From assembly GCA_029582265.1 (NCBI GenBank), contig CM055819.1, forward strand, positions 5,621,855 to 5,685,854: DNA of 64,000 nucleotides. Direction: 5' to 3'. The notes below the pieces were generated by a model. It saw only the letters and a program-made list of their open reading frames with translations. It was not told where the DNA came from and did not search any database. The number at the start of each line of letters is the position of its first letter. The stretch's first letter is position 1. Shown piece after piece: positions 10,757-22,400 of this stretch. The position numbers and the translations under genes were made by a program. The DNA is from Zoroaster sp. YZ-2022 (taxonomy: Eukaryota; Echinodermata; Asteroidea; Forcipulatida; Zoroasteridae).

Positions 10757-10768
10757 GTGTGGCAATAG
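10757..10768 (+). CDS. TRAF7: TRAF7 last coding exon: three codons and stop
   Basis: The acceptor cttcttgttttag is followed in phase 0 by GTG TGG CAA TAG, giving V-W-Q-stop. Joined to the previous exon this makes ...DSTVK-VWQ. The family usually ends with the final WD40 strand and only a couple of residues after VW (human TRAF7 ends VWTC from memory), so a protein ending here is the expected length. Only 12 coding bases sit in this exon; it is recognised from phase, acceptor quality and homology together. The 3' UTR follows in the same exon. Confidence 0.85.
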   Translation: MWQ

Positions 10769-10945
10769 CCTGGAAACCAGTCAGTTTTTATGTACAGTAC
10801 AGCTCATCATGACACGAAGAACACCGGTCTTCATGTTGATAATATGCTGCTATGCATAGTCCAGGATGGAGTGTTGGCCAGGCTACGTAATCCCCCGTGT
10901 GATATATATATCCCCAATAAAGTTGATCCATGTGTGAACACTAGA
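10769..10945 (+). other. Probable TRAF7 3' UTR
   Basis: Sequence after the TAG stop with no further conserved frame. A canonical AATAAA lies at 10916-10921, about 150 bp after the stop. Cleavage is expected roughly 10-30 bp further on. A downstream GT-rich stretch (GATCCATGTGTG) is present. The exact 3' end cannot be fixed from sequence alone. Confidence 0.55.
10916..10921 (+). promoter_or_regulatory. Poly(A) signal AATAAA, likely for TRAF7
   Basis: First canonical AATAAA after the TRAF7 stop codon, within TCCCCAATAAAGTTG. Confidence 0.55.
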
Positions 10946-11064
10946 GGGCTCTCTTCAATGCTGAAGGACTTTATACATCATACTTGGTATTTTTTGTAAG
11001 TGGGTCTTATTCAGTTTACCAGCATTTGGAGTTATTAAGGTTTCATATTTGTTAGTAAAACTTA

Positions 11065-11620
11065 GTTGGCGTTAAGGCTGAAAATGGTTTCAATCTTGTC
11101 AATAACAAGCCTGTGATTTCTCAGGAATTTTCCTGATTTAAGGATTTCTTGTCTCAATTTTTTTCTTGAAAGAAGAGAAGTAGCCACCAAAGAAAGAAAG
11201 AAGTAGCCTGTATTGTGTCCAAACCTCTAGTCTCTTGTTTGTGGGGGATGTGCAGAGTCTGTAAATCCTCCACAATTAAACATCCAGGAGGTTCAGGGGG
11301 CTTTTTCCTCTAGACCAAAGGGAAACCCAGGCCTGCTAGCCACAGGAGGTTCAGGGGGCTTTGTCCTCTAGACCAAAGGGAAACCCAGGCCTGCTAGCCA
11401 CAGGAGGTTCAGGGGGCTTTGTCCTCTAGACCAAAGGGAAACCCAGGCCTGGGAAACCCAGGCCTGCTAGCCACAGGAGGTTCAGGGGGCTTTGTCCTCT
11501 AGACCAAAGGGAAACCCAGGCCTGCTAGCCACAGGAGGTTCAGGGGGCTTTGTCCTCTAGACCAAAGGGAAACCCAGGCCTGCTACTCATTTTTCAGGAT
11601 TTTTTACTTTTGTCAAATCA
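11065..11620 (+). repeat. Dispersed repeat Q copy 1 with 58-bp internal array
   Basis: Contains GATTTCTCAGGAATTTTCCT, AGTAGCCTGTATTGTGTCCA and GGGGGATGTGCAGAGTCTGT, shared with 12640-12900 and, inverted, 24830-25055. The right part (11284-11590) is a tandem array with about five copies of a roughly 58-bp unit containing CAGGAGGTTCAGGGGGCTTT and AAAGGGAAACCCAGGCCTG. The other two copies carry a single unit. Confidence 0.85.
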
Positions 11621-12639
11621 CACCCCTGCAATGAATAATCTTGTCTGTAAATCATTTTGAAGTGACATTAAAGGCGATATGTTTCGGCAAGAGCTCTGGT
11701 TCCTGACTGCCTCATAAGACTGAATACCACAGATCGGAGTGCTTTCTAGCAATACTTTCTCCTAAATGACACAATGTAATAAGCTTGAAATTTACAATGT
11801 CACAGGTTGGTTGTTGAATGTATAGACGATATGACCAATGACATCACATGTTCACAAAAGAGCCCCCAAGGTCAAACCGGTGCCGGGCACAAAAATCCAA
11901 TCTGATATTTTGAGATATCAGCTGAAAAATGCTTAATTTGATTCATCTTTAATAAATGTAACTCCCATTACAGCTCAAACCTTATTCATCTGAAAATTCA
12001 AACAATTCTTGATGTTATGTGGAGAAGTACAAAATGTACAAACTCTGCATACAAATACACACACTTTTTGCCCGGCGGGAAATTACCCTGGTACTCTAAA
12101 GGTCATGCACGGTGTAAACAAGTCACCCCCCCCCCCACCACATCACCAGTAACTTACCTTCACTTTAAGCTGTAAGATGTGTCCAAGGAAGACACTTAAA
12201 TTCTCATGTGATGTGACTCATATTTGTTGAAGGAACTATTCATCAGTGGATGCATACTTCAAGCTAAGTCACTCATACACTTATCTTCCCGAACGGTGAA
12301 TGTTTTGTAATTGGGGAAATGCAAAAGCGTCGCAACTTTTATAGTCAACATTTTTGACATTTTCTGCAGAATTTCAACACAAGACATCCAACCGTATTGC
12401 AACCGAACTCAATGCTTTTTATCCATGTTATTAATAAGAGAGAAAGAGTGTGATATGATTGTAATCTTTCCTTTTTAATTTGCATGATAACTGATTTGTG
12501 AAAATCATGTATAGACTCGTCTGCCGACCATTTCACTGAGCACCGCGGTGGAGGGGACCAATAATCTGCGCCAAGCGTTTGTTTTGCTTTGCCAGTGCTA
12601 CTTCAACCAATCTGTCTGCTTTTTTTGACAAAACGCAGG

Positions 12640-12910
12640 CCCGTGATTTCTCAGGAGTTTTCCTGATTTCAAGGTGTTTTTTTTTTACAAATCTCCCTTT
12701 GCCTCAAAATTTTCTTGAAAGAAGAAAAGTAGCCACCAAGGAAAGAAAGAAGTAGCCTGTATTGTGTCCAGACCTTGAGTTTCTTGTTTGTGGGGGATGT
12801 GGAGAGTCTGTAAATCCTCCAAAATTAAACATCCAGGAAGTTCAGGGGGCTTTGTCCTCTAGACCAAAGGGAGACTTGCTAACAATTTTTCAGGATTTTT
12901 TACTTTTTTA
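12640..12910 (+). repeat. Dispersed repeat Q copy 2
   Basis: Same order of blocks as at 11065: CCGTGATTTCTCAGGAGTTT, AGTAGCCTGTATTGTGTCCA, AAACATCCAGGAAGTTCAGG, ending TTTTTCAGGATTTTTTACTT. Only one copy of the 58-bp unit is present. Non-coding. Confidence 0.8.
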
Positions 12911-14183
12911 AGAATGTTTAAGAATGCGTATAACATGCACTCTGAATGTGGTACCACCGCAGTAATGGCAGAAATCAGTGGTCGCTGGATAAGTCTATAC
13001 AATTTTTATTACATTTAAGTAAACTTTTTATTTTGGATTTAGAATTTTAGAGGTTTTGATGAAAAATATTTTGAAAAGTATGTAATTAATATGCTTCATG
13101 AACACCTCATGTTTTACCTTTCTGATCTGTAGCATATCACGATGGCATGGATGTAGTAGCCAAGTTATTTTTGTTAACTCAGATATATCATTTCTACATT
13201 GTATGTAAGTGGTGACAATGGTTGTTGTATATGTAACCAGAAGTCTGTTACCTACATAAAGTGTGCCAGCCTGCTGTAATCCACACCATGGCATTGTACT
13301 CCAAATGCGCGCACGCACAACGAGTGTGGTTATGAGTTTTGCCCCCCTGCCCGGCCTGCCATAGGGCATCATGGGATAGGCGTTATCATACGTGAAGCTA
13401 GTTCCTAGAGAACTAGACGCAATCTTAAACTAGACACAGGCGAATCATCTGTGTGGCCAACAGTGGACGCGTTTGATAAACGCTAAAGTGCACACGCAAG
13501 ATACAGTTCGCTCACGTGCCGGGTAAATCTCCCAGAATGGGCCAAATCCATTGTTCTTGGAGTACTATGCCATGGACTAGGTTAGTATACGACTGACACA
13601 CTTCATGTAGGTAACAGACTTCTGATGTAATCTATGCACTTATACAGAATTCTTTATTGAAGTATATCAACTGTTATAAACATCATGACGAGGCTTTAGT
13701 CAATATTTTTGTCTAGCAGGACATGTTACAAGAAATGTTTTGCTAGTTTTAAGACAATTATTAGCCACCTTTAATCAAGCTTGTTATCTTACTCAAACCG
13801 GATGTCTTTTTGTAACATAAAATGTAACTCTTCCATAATAAGAAAATCTTCGATTACTAAAACGAATGTTTATAAAAAAAACAATCCTAAACCAATCCTG
13901 TTTCTTTGGATTCCTATTTGAGGACAAGAAACACCTTCATCATGTGAACAAAAAAAACTTTCTATTGCATTAATTTCAGTTTTTGTAATGTCAAGAACCT
14001 CTATGCAAAGATATTTTTGAAAGCATGATTAATAAATGATGAAAATATAATCTGAAATCCAATTGTATCATTGGGTAATTTATCTGTAACTAATACCGTT
14101 TTCAATTCAGCTCAAATTTTTCCTTTTTTGTTTTAACCACTTTCATTTTTAACTTTCTGTCACATGTGTTAGGCCAAACTAAA
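12911..14183. other. Stretch without recognised genes
   Basis: AT-rich sequence. The only internal structure I notice is a pair of inverted blocks: 13242-13300 (AAGTCTGTTACCTACATAAA, ACACCATGGCATTGTACTCC) against 13560-13625 (TACTATGCCATGGACTAG, ATGTAGGTAACAGACTTCTG). This suggests an approximately 380-bp fold-back element at 13242-13625. No exon recognised. Confidence 0.5.
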
Positions 14184-14520
14184 AAAGTATCCGGTTTCTG
14201 GTCATAGGTCGGCTTCAAAATCGGTGTGGTGACACATTTTATTTGGGGGTGGGGAGGGGGAGGGGGAGGGGGTAATCTTTGTGATACGTGTTACCAATGT
14301 ATACGCGGTTATTGGAACCAGACCATACACAATGTATGGAGAGGCCGCACAAATGTTCATAGCCCTATGTGAAAAAGTCGTATAAAACACAGGACAGCAG
14401 AATTCCAATTGATCCAGCAATTCTGGCTGCAATTGGACATCGTTTCATAGTAAAAAAAAAAAAAAAAAAGACCCAGTGGGTCTGAGGCGACGCGTGCAGA
14501 GACCAGAAACCAGACTTTTT
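14184..14520. repeat. MITE family K, copy 3
   Basis: From GTATCCGGTTTCTGGTCATA to GAGACCAGAAACCAGAC, with the family core CAGCAGAATTCCAATTGATC inside and a G-rich GGGGAGGGGGAG insertion near 14245-14275. Confidence 0.8.
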
Positions 14521-15304
14521 TTTTTTGGGTGGGGGTGGGGGGAGGGTTAAATAAATGTTTTAATTTCTCAAAAGAATTCACTCCTAATTGAAGAAGTTTA
14601 TTTCCAAAGTTCAAATATCCATTACCAGTAAAGTGTTTCTTGACTGCAGTGTGGGGCATATAAATGCATTACTGAAAGTGTAAATAGAAATCACGTAGTT
14701 TTCACACTTCACATGTATAGAGCTTCTTCCCAGTGGCTAGCCAAAGGGAGGCAGGGAGTGGTCGCCTCGCCCCTCCCCCCGCCTTATCTGGCAAAATAGT
14801 GTCTGTCGGTAAATTCACAAACTTTACTATTTCTGAACTGAGTTTTGTGTATTTACCACCCAAACAATGCTCCCCCCCCCCCTGAAAATGCTGCCCCACT
14901 GCCGATTTCTTGGTACAATGTAGACATAAATGGAAGATTTCCTACAGAATCGGTTCCATATATATGTGACTTTAAAAAGCTTTTGAATTCCATCTCATCC
15001 ACTTATCTTAAACAAAGTATTGAACCAAGCTAGGCATATGATTGTCATGTCGAATGACATAAGAGTCATCACAAGTTTCTGTGTGTTTCATTTGACGAAG
15101 CTTTAATGACTGGTGTTATGGTAACATAAAAAAAGAATGTAAAATATATGTAATTATATGATTGAAAAAAGTATAATAAAAGGATTTTTAAGTGACAGAA
15201 AATCATGTTTTATATGGATGTGAAAGCCATAAATGGTCCTGGTAACATTCTGTGTATCGTATGGATGACTGAGTTTCATTTTACTTTTTTAAAACTTTTT
15301 TTTA

Positions 15305-15355
15305 AGTCTCCGGTTTCTGGTCATAGGTCGGCATAAAAATTGGTGCGGTGACGCG

Positions 15356-15387
<32 letters not shown>

Positions 15388-15645
15388 TTTATTGGCCAGT
15401 AATGTATGTAATACATGTACAAAGTATGGTTGCTAAGAGAGGCCTCACAAATTGGGCAAATATTCATATCCTTATGTGAAAAAAAATGAAAAACCGTTTA
15501 AAACACAGCGCGGCAGAATTCCAATCGATCCAGCAATTTTGGCTGCAATTGGACATCGTTTCATAGCAAAAAAAAACTAAAAACTAAAAGTGCCAACGGC
15601 GCGGGTCTGAGAGGACGCGCACGGAGACCAGAAACCGGAGACCTT
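15305..15645. repeat. MITE family K, copy 4
   Basis: From AGTCTCCGGTTTCTGGTCAT to GAGACCAGAAACCGGAGACC. The best-preserved terminal inverted repeats of the family are here: 17 bp or more at each end, complementary. A poly-T tract lies at 15357-15380. Confidence 0.85.
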
Positions 15646-16154
15646 TAATGCCTAAATACGTGGAAGAGCTGTAATGAATTGACTCGAGACATTACCGCAA
15701 AAAAAAAGACTCGACTTGACTTGGGTCTCTGCTCCAGGGTAGCAACTCAATTCGAGACAAAGCGTCTCTAGAAACTTGAATCCTCAAAAATCCCGTCAAT
15801 AATTATTCACAGGGAATTACGAGTGCTTGGTGCACATACATGTTAAGTGCATTTTTGAGTTTGAGAAAAACGCGGTTCAAGGTTTGGACCATTGTTAAAA
15901 ATCAGGTTTCTGTTCATGTGCAAATGGAAATATGCACTTATTTCTTATGCAATTTTTCACCATCAATGCATGTGATTGGTGTTTATCTGATGTGTACATC
16001 ATCTAGAGAGTGTCATATTACATAATATTATGCTAAAAAACCCAAAATGACAAAAAATGCACTTGACATGTTTCAGCTTCAAGCACTCGATTATAGAGTG
16101 TTCTATTCTTGTGGAGGGGGTTTCTTGATTATTACGCACAGTTTAAAATGTGAC

Positions 16155-16610
16155 AAAAATATGTCATTTTATAATACCTCATACATAGATTCTGTCTTGT
16201 GATTGATTGAGAGTGTGTCACATGATGTTCGATATTTTTACTGTAATGCCAAGCAAACAAGGAAAGACTAGCCCATGGCAACCAATGAACTAGCCCATGG
16301 CAACCAATGAAATTGATCTAAACGCGTCAATGCTGTTGTTACAACATGAATAAATACGTTTTACGTAAGTGTTACAGAAGTTCAATTAAGTTCGGAGTGT
16401 TGTCAAGTTAATGAAAGTCATGTATTGGTTTGATTTATTGTAGCAGATCTCTTAATAAATTATGCAGAATCTATGTATGAGGTGTTATAAAACAAATATC
16501 GACTGTTTTCACTCGTAGTACAGTAAAACTAGTTTCCCTCGTCTTCGCCTCGGGATGCCAGTTTTGCTGTACCACTCGTAGCAGTCAATATTTTTATACT
16601 ATAACAAGCG
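16155..16610. mobile_element. Fold-back element holding an empty TTAA site
   Basis: Inverted blocks 16171-16194 (AATACCTCATACATAGATTC) and 16463-16486 (GAATCTATGTATGAGGTG) bracket a 300-bp centre. Further right lie CACTCGTAGTACAGTAAAAC and TGTACCACTCGTAGCAGTCA, again inverted. The + strand ATTGTAGCAGATCTCTTAAT (TTAA at 16452-16455) is the empty counterpart of the filled site at 63427-63516. Confidence 0.75.
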
Positions 16611-16814
16611 CGGGAAAATGTTTGGACGGATGACTGCATTTCTCACCCTCTAAATATTTGTCCATCCCTAAAGATTTAAACCCCTGCCTATGTTTGTATA
16701 TTTTCTTTATGATATCGAGGTATGAAACAGTGATTATTGGAAGGCCGACAGTCTCATAAATTTATTCTCAAACTTCCAGTGAGCGTCACCGCACCGATTT
16801 TGATTTCTCGATTT

Positions 16815-17465
16815 CTCCACCTGGGTTTGGAAAATAATTTGGATTTAAACATATAATAATAAAGATCAATTTAAAAAAATATATAACCCATTTTGGACAA
16901 TTTTAAATGAAATTTGTGAACATTTTTAGATTTTTTTTTGCAATATTAAAAACATATTTAGAAATTTTAGACCATTTTTGAATGGAATGGAAGTATTGGA
17001 CGGTGGACAGACTCATAAATTTATTATCAAAATTCCAATGACCACGCCTAAATGGATTTCCCGTCCTAACCCTCCCACCTGAATAAAACAAAGCAAATCA
17101 TTTGGGTTTGAAACATTCATTTGGATTTAAGCAAATATTATAAAGAAAATTGTGAGAAAAAAAAACATTTTGGAAAATTTTTAAGGAAATTTGTGAACAT
17201 TTTTAGGAATTCGTTTGCAATATTAAAAACATTTTTAAACAATTTTTTAGAACATTTTTGAAATAGAACGGAACGGTAAGTATTGGACGGTGGACAGACT
17301 CATGAAACTTGAAACATTAATTTGGATTTAAACAAATATTATTATAAAGACATTTGTGAGAAAAAAAAACATTTTGGAAACATTTAAAGGAAATTTATGA
17401 ACGTTTTCAGGAATTTGTTTAAAATATTTATGAAATATTTGGAAATTTTAGAACATATTTTGGAG
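16815..17465. repeat. Imperfect tandem repeat, about 200-bp period
   Basis: Three diverged copies. Each has TTTGGATTTAAAC-like, AAACATTTTGGAAA-like, GGACGGTGGACAGACTCAT and TTGTGAACATTTTTAGG-like blocks. AT-rich and non-coding. Confidence 0.65.
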
Positions 17466-18115
17466 ATTTTTTTACTTCGTTTATGAGAATCTTTTATTTA
17501 GTTTGGAGAACCATTAAAAGCAATTATTACAAACCAGAACTCTCAAGGTTACACGAACAATTTGGTTTAAAATTTGGGGAGAGGAAAGTCAGGTCAAATG
17601 TGGGGCGACAAGTGCCTCCTCCCCCCCCCCTCCTCCCCAGCACCCCCATCTCAAAAATCATCTTTCGTATCCCTGACCCTGTCCTCCAGATCCGCCTCCA
17701 TCTAAGATAACAGCCTTACACATATCCCTACTTGTATTCAGAAAGCCCCTGTACAATCATTTTGGGGACGAATACCACAGGAATACGTGTATAGGACCAC
17801 AAACTGGAAAATAAAAACGTCTTTATGATATCCCGATGTGGAAATAAAATTAAATCATTGAATTTGTTTCAAATTGATTTACACATTTATATTTTCAGTT
17901 GAGTTTCACATTTATTTCCATAAAACATATTGAGGCAAGTCAAAATAAATATGGATATTTTATTATAACCTGAGAAAATAAATCACTTGTTAATTGAGCT
18001 GCATACAGAAATAAATGAGTGACTATGGGTCTGTACATTACATATATGTAAATTACAAGGATGTTTTCATCCCCCAAATATATAGGGTCCGGTAAAATAA
18101 AAATAAAAATAACAA

Positions 18116-18342
18116 ATGGATGCCCTTCCTGACGCAACCCTCCCATTTATCCATGCTTGGGACCGGCACTAAGCATGCACTGGCTTGTCTATCCCCAGTG
18201 GCCCTCGCAGCAATTATAGTAACGTGTCTTGCTCAAGGACACAAGCACCATGGTCGTGGCAAGGATTCGAACCCACACACTCTGACGACCCAGCCATCAG
18301 AACATAAATCCGATGCACCAAACCGCTCGACCATGGCACTCC
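18116..18342 (-). mobile_element. tRNA-headed SINE with a variant body
   Basis: On the - strand the head reads GGAGTGCCATGGTCGAGCGG with an A-box-like segment, and GTGTGGGTTCGAATCCTTGC with a perfect B box GGTTCGAATCC. The body differs from the other SINEs here: it ends with GGGACCGGCACT... equivalents (TTCCTGACGCAACCCTCCCA on the + strand at 18127-18146). A tRNA-Ser/Leu-like origin is inferred from the GGTCGAGCGGTTTGG pattern. Confidence 0.75.
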
Positions 18343-18379
18343 ACAATAATTATAAAATAATAAAATAGTAATACGTTGA

Positions 18380-19461
18380 AAAATAATTTAGGCCATTGTG
18401 TTAAAAATTTCTATTTTCTTTAAAATTGCCTCAAAAATCTCCTTTAATAAATAAAAAAATCTAAGTTCCTTTAAACAAAAAGATAAAATCTGAATGAATT
18501 ATAATATAATATTTTGTAAAACTTTCACAAATTAAAAAAAAAAAATCAATAATTAGGTGAGGCACCCCCGCCTCAGCTACTTTGACAAGAAATCAACAAC
18601 TAATATTTTTGAATCGACGGTTCTTTGATTTATGGCATATCCAACGGGGAGGGGTAAGGTTGGTCTCATCCAATGGGGTAAGGGTCTGGGTAGGGGTAAG
18701 GAACGGACCCTTGGTAAAGCGTCTAAAATACCCATTACATGGCTATAAACTTTTGGAGTCTTTAAGATGGCAGTGAATCTTAGGTGAGCATAATCAGGCA
18801 TCTATAACATAAACGTGACCTGGTGTGTTTGAAACGAGTGTCCTTTGATTTATGGCATATCCAATGGGGGAGGGGTAAGGTTGGTCTCATCCAATTGGGG
18901 AAGGGGTAAGGGTATGGGTCAGAATAGGTGAAAGAAATAGGCCCCTTGTTAAGGTTTCTACAGTTTATTTTAATTGGCCTCAATAGATGGTATATCCAAT
19001 GGGGAGGGGTACGGTTTGTGTCATCCAAAGGGGAAGGGGTAAGGGTAGGGATCAGAATAGGGGTAAGGAACGGACCCTTGTTAAGACGTCTGTTGTTTAT
19101 TTTAATTTTAATTGGCTTCAATAGATGTATATAAAATACCCATTACATGGCTAAAAACCTATGAAGTCTTTAAGTGAATCTTAGGTGAGGATAATCAGTT
19201 ATCTATAACATAAACATGACCTCACATTTTTCAAGCCTTTTTCAGTATGGTTCGTCACCCCAATTTATAGGATCTGGTAAAATAAAAAATAAATTAAATA
19301 GTAATCTATTGAAAAATAATTTAGGCCATTGTGTTAAAATTGTCAAAAAGGTTTCCAAATGTTTCTCAAAAATTATCTTAAAAATCTCATTTAAATTTCT
19401 TTTTAAACAAAAAAATCCAAGTTCTCTTTTAAACAAAAAGAATAATCTGAGTGAATTAAAA
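18380..19461. repeat. Left flank repeats of the satellite array
   Basis: Two kinds of repeat alternate. One (18370-18510 and 19280-19460) contains AAAAATAATTTAGGCCATTG and runs of TTTAAACAAAAAG. The other (R units near 18628, 18848, 18985) contains GGCATATCCAATGGGG, GGGGTAAGG and GGACCCTTG, with AATACCCATTACATGGCTA in some. R units also follow the array on its right (23461-24060), so the array sits inside this repeat. Confidence 0.75.
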
Positions 19462-22400
19462 GGTTGGAAAGATAGGCGACTCAAACTATGAAAAATGGGT
19501 TCTAGGCACTCTATTACGTCTCTCTAGCAAGTATCAAGCATTTTTTTAAATGTAATTTTTAGGCCAAATTTGGTAAAAATTTGTCGTTTTTTTCACCTCG
19601 AAAAAAAATTGTCTCCGATTCGGTTCAAAATTACACAGAATGAACCTTTGTGTCTGCAGAATACAGCCACCGAGTTACAGCCTATTTGGACATGTTTAAA
19701 ATTTCACAATTTTACCCATATTTTTTCATAAAATATTGATTTTCTTAAAAGGTTGGAAAGATAGGCGACTCAAACTATGAAAAATGAGTTCTAGGCACTC
19801 TATTACGTCTCTCCAGCAAGTATCAAGCATTTTTTTTAAATGTAATTTTTAGGCCAAATTTGGTAAAAACGCCTTGTCGTTTTTTTCACCTCGAAAAAAA
19901 ATTGTCTCCGATTCGGTTCAAAATTACACAGAATGAACCTTTGTGTCTGCAGAATACAGCCACCGAGTTACAGCCTATTTGGACATGTTTAAAATTTCAC
20001 AATTTTACCCATATTTTTTCATAAAATATTGATTTTCTTAAAAGGTTGGAAAGATAGGCGACTCAAACTATGAAAAATGGGTTCTAGGCACTCTATTACG
20101 TCTCTCCAGCAAGTATCAAGCATTTTTTTAAATGTAATTTTTAGGCCAAATTTGGTAAAAACGACAAGGGGTAAGCCTTGTCGTTTTTTTCACCTCGAAA
20201 AAAAATTGTCTCCGATTCGGTTCAAAATTACACAGAATGAACCTTTGTGTCTGCAGAATACAGCCACCGAGTTACAGCCTATTTGGTCATGTTTAAAATT
20301 TCACAATTTTACCCATATTTTTTCATAAAATATAAATTTTCTTAAAAGGTTGGAAAGATAGGCGACTCAAACTATGAAAAATGGGTTCTAGGCACTCTAT
20401 TACGTCTCTCCAGCAAGTATCAAACATTTTTTTAAATGTAATTTTTAGGCCAAATTTGGTAAAAACGACAAGGGGTAAGCCTTGTCGTTTTTTTCACCTC
20501 GAAAAAAAATTGTCTCCGATTCGGTTCAAAATTACACAGAATGAACCTTTGTGTCTGCAGAATACAGCCACCGAGTTACAGCCTATTTGGACATGTTTAA
20601 AATTTCACAATTTTACCCATATTTTTTCATAAAATATTGATTTTCTTAAAAGGTTGGAAAGATAGGCGACTCAAACTATGAAAAATGGGTTCTAGGCACT
20701 CTATTACGTCTCTCCAGCAAGTATCAAGCATTTTTTAAAAATGTAATTTTTAGGCCAAATTTGGTAAAAACGACAAGGGGTAAGCCTTGTCGTTTTTTTC
20801 ACCTCGAAAAAAATTTGTCTCCGATTCGGTTCAAAATTACACAGAATGAACCTTTGTGTCTGCAGAATACAGCCACCGAGTTACAGCCTATTTGGACATG
20901 TTTAAAATTTCACAATTTTACCCATATTTTTTCATAAAATATTGATTTTCATAAAAGGTTGGAAAGATAGGCGACTCAAACTATGAAAAATGGGTTCTAG
21001 GCACTCTATTACGTCTCTCCAGCAAGTATCAAGCATTTTTTTTAAATGTAATTTTTAGGCCAAATTTGGTAAAAACGACAAGGGGTAAGCCTTGTCGTTT
21101 TTTTCACCTCGAAAAAAATTTGTCTCCGATTCGGTTCAAAATTACACAGAATGAACCTTTGTGTCTGCAGAATACAGCCACCGAGTTACAGCCTATTTGG
21201 TCATGTTTAAAATTTCACAATTTTACCCATATTTTTTCATAAAATATAAATTTTCTTAAAAGGTTGGAAAGATAGGCGACTCAAACTATGAAAAATGAGT
21301 TCTAGGCACTCTATTACGTCTCTCCAGCAAGTATAAAGCATTTTTTTAAATGTAATTTTTAGGCCAAATTTGGTAAAAACGACAAGGGGTAAGCCTTGTC
21401 GTTTTTTTCACCTCGAAAAAAAATTGTCTCCGATTCGGTTCAAAATTACACAGAATGAACCTTTGTGTCTGCAGAATACAGCCACCGAGTTACAGCCTAT
21501 TTGGACATGTTTAAAATTTCACAATTTTACCCATATTTTTTCATAAAATATTGATTTTCTTAAAAGGTTGGAAAGATAGGCGACTCAAACTATGAAAAAT
21601 GGGTTCTAGGCACTCTATTACGTCTCTCCAGCAAGTATCAAGCATTTTTTTAAATGTAATTTTTAGGCCAAATTTGGTAAAAACGACAAGGGGTAAGCCT
21701 TGTCGTTTTTTTCACCTCGAAAAAAATTTGTCTCCGATTCGGTTCAAAATTACACAGAATGAACCTTTGTGTCTGCAGAATACAGCCACCGAGTTACAGC
21801 CTATTTGGACATGTTTAAAATTTCACAATTTTACCCATATTTTTTCATAAAATATTGATTTTCTTAAAAGGTTGGAAAGATAGGCGACTCAAACTATGAA
21901 AAATGGGTTCTAGGCACTATATTACGTCTCTCCAGCAAGTATCAAGCATTTTTTTTAAATGTAATTTTTAGGCCAAATTTGGTAAAAACGACAAGGGGTA
22001 AGCCTTGTCGTTTTTTCACCTCGAAAAAAATTTGTCTCCGATTCGGTTCAAAATTACACAGAATGAACCTTTGTGTCTGCAGAATACAGCCACCGAGTTA
22101 CAGCCTATTTGGTCATGTTTAAAATTTCACAATTTTACCCATATTTTTTCATAAAATATTGATTTTCTTAAAAAGTTGGAAAGATAGGCGACTCAAACTA
22201 TGAAAAATGAGTTCTAGGCACTCTATTACGTCTCTCCAGCAAGTATCAAGCATTTTTTTAAATGTAATTTTTAGGCCAAATTTGGTAAAAACGACAAGGG
22301 GTAAGCCTTGTCGTTTTTTTCACCTCGAAAAAAATTTGTCTCCGATTCGGTTCAAAATTACACAGAATGAACCTTTGTGTCTGCAGAATACAGCCACCGA

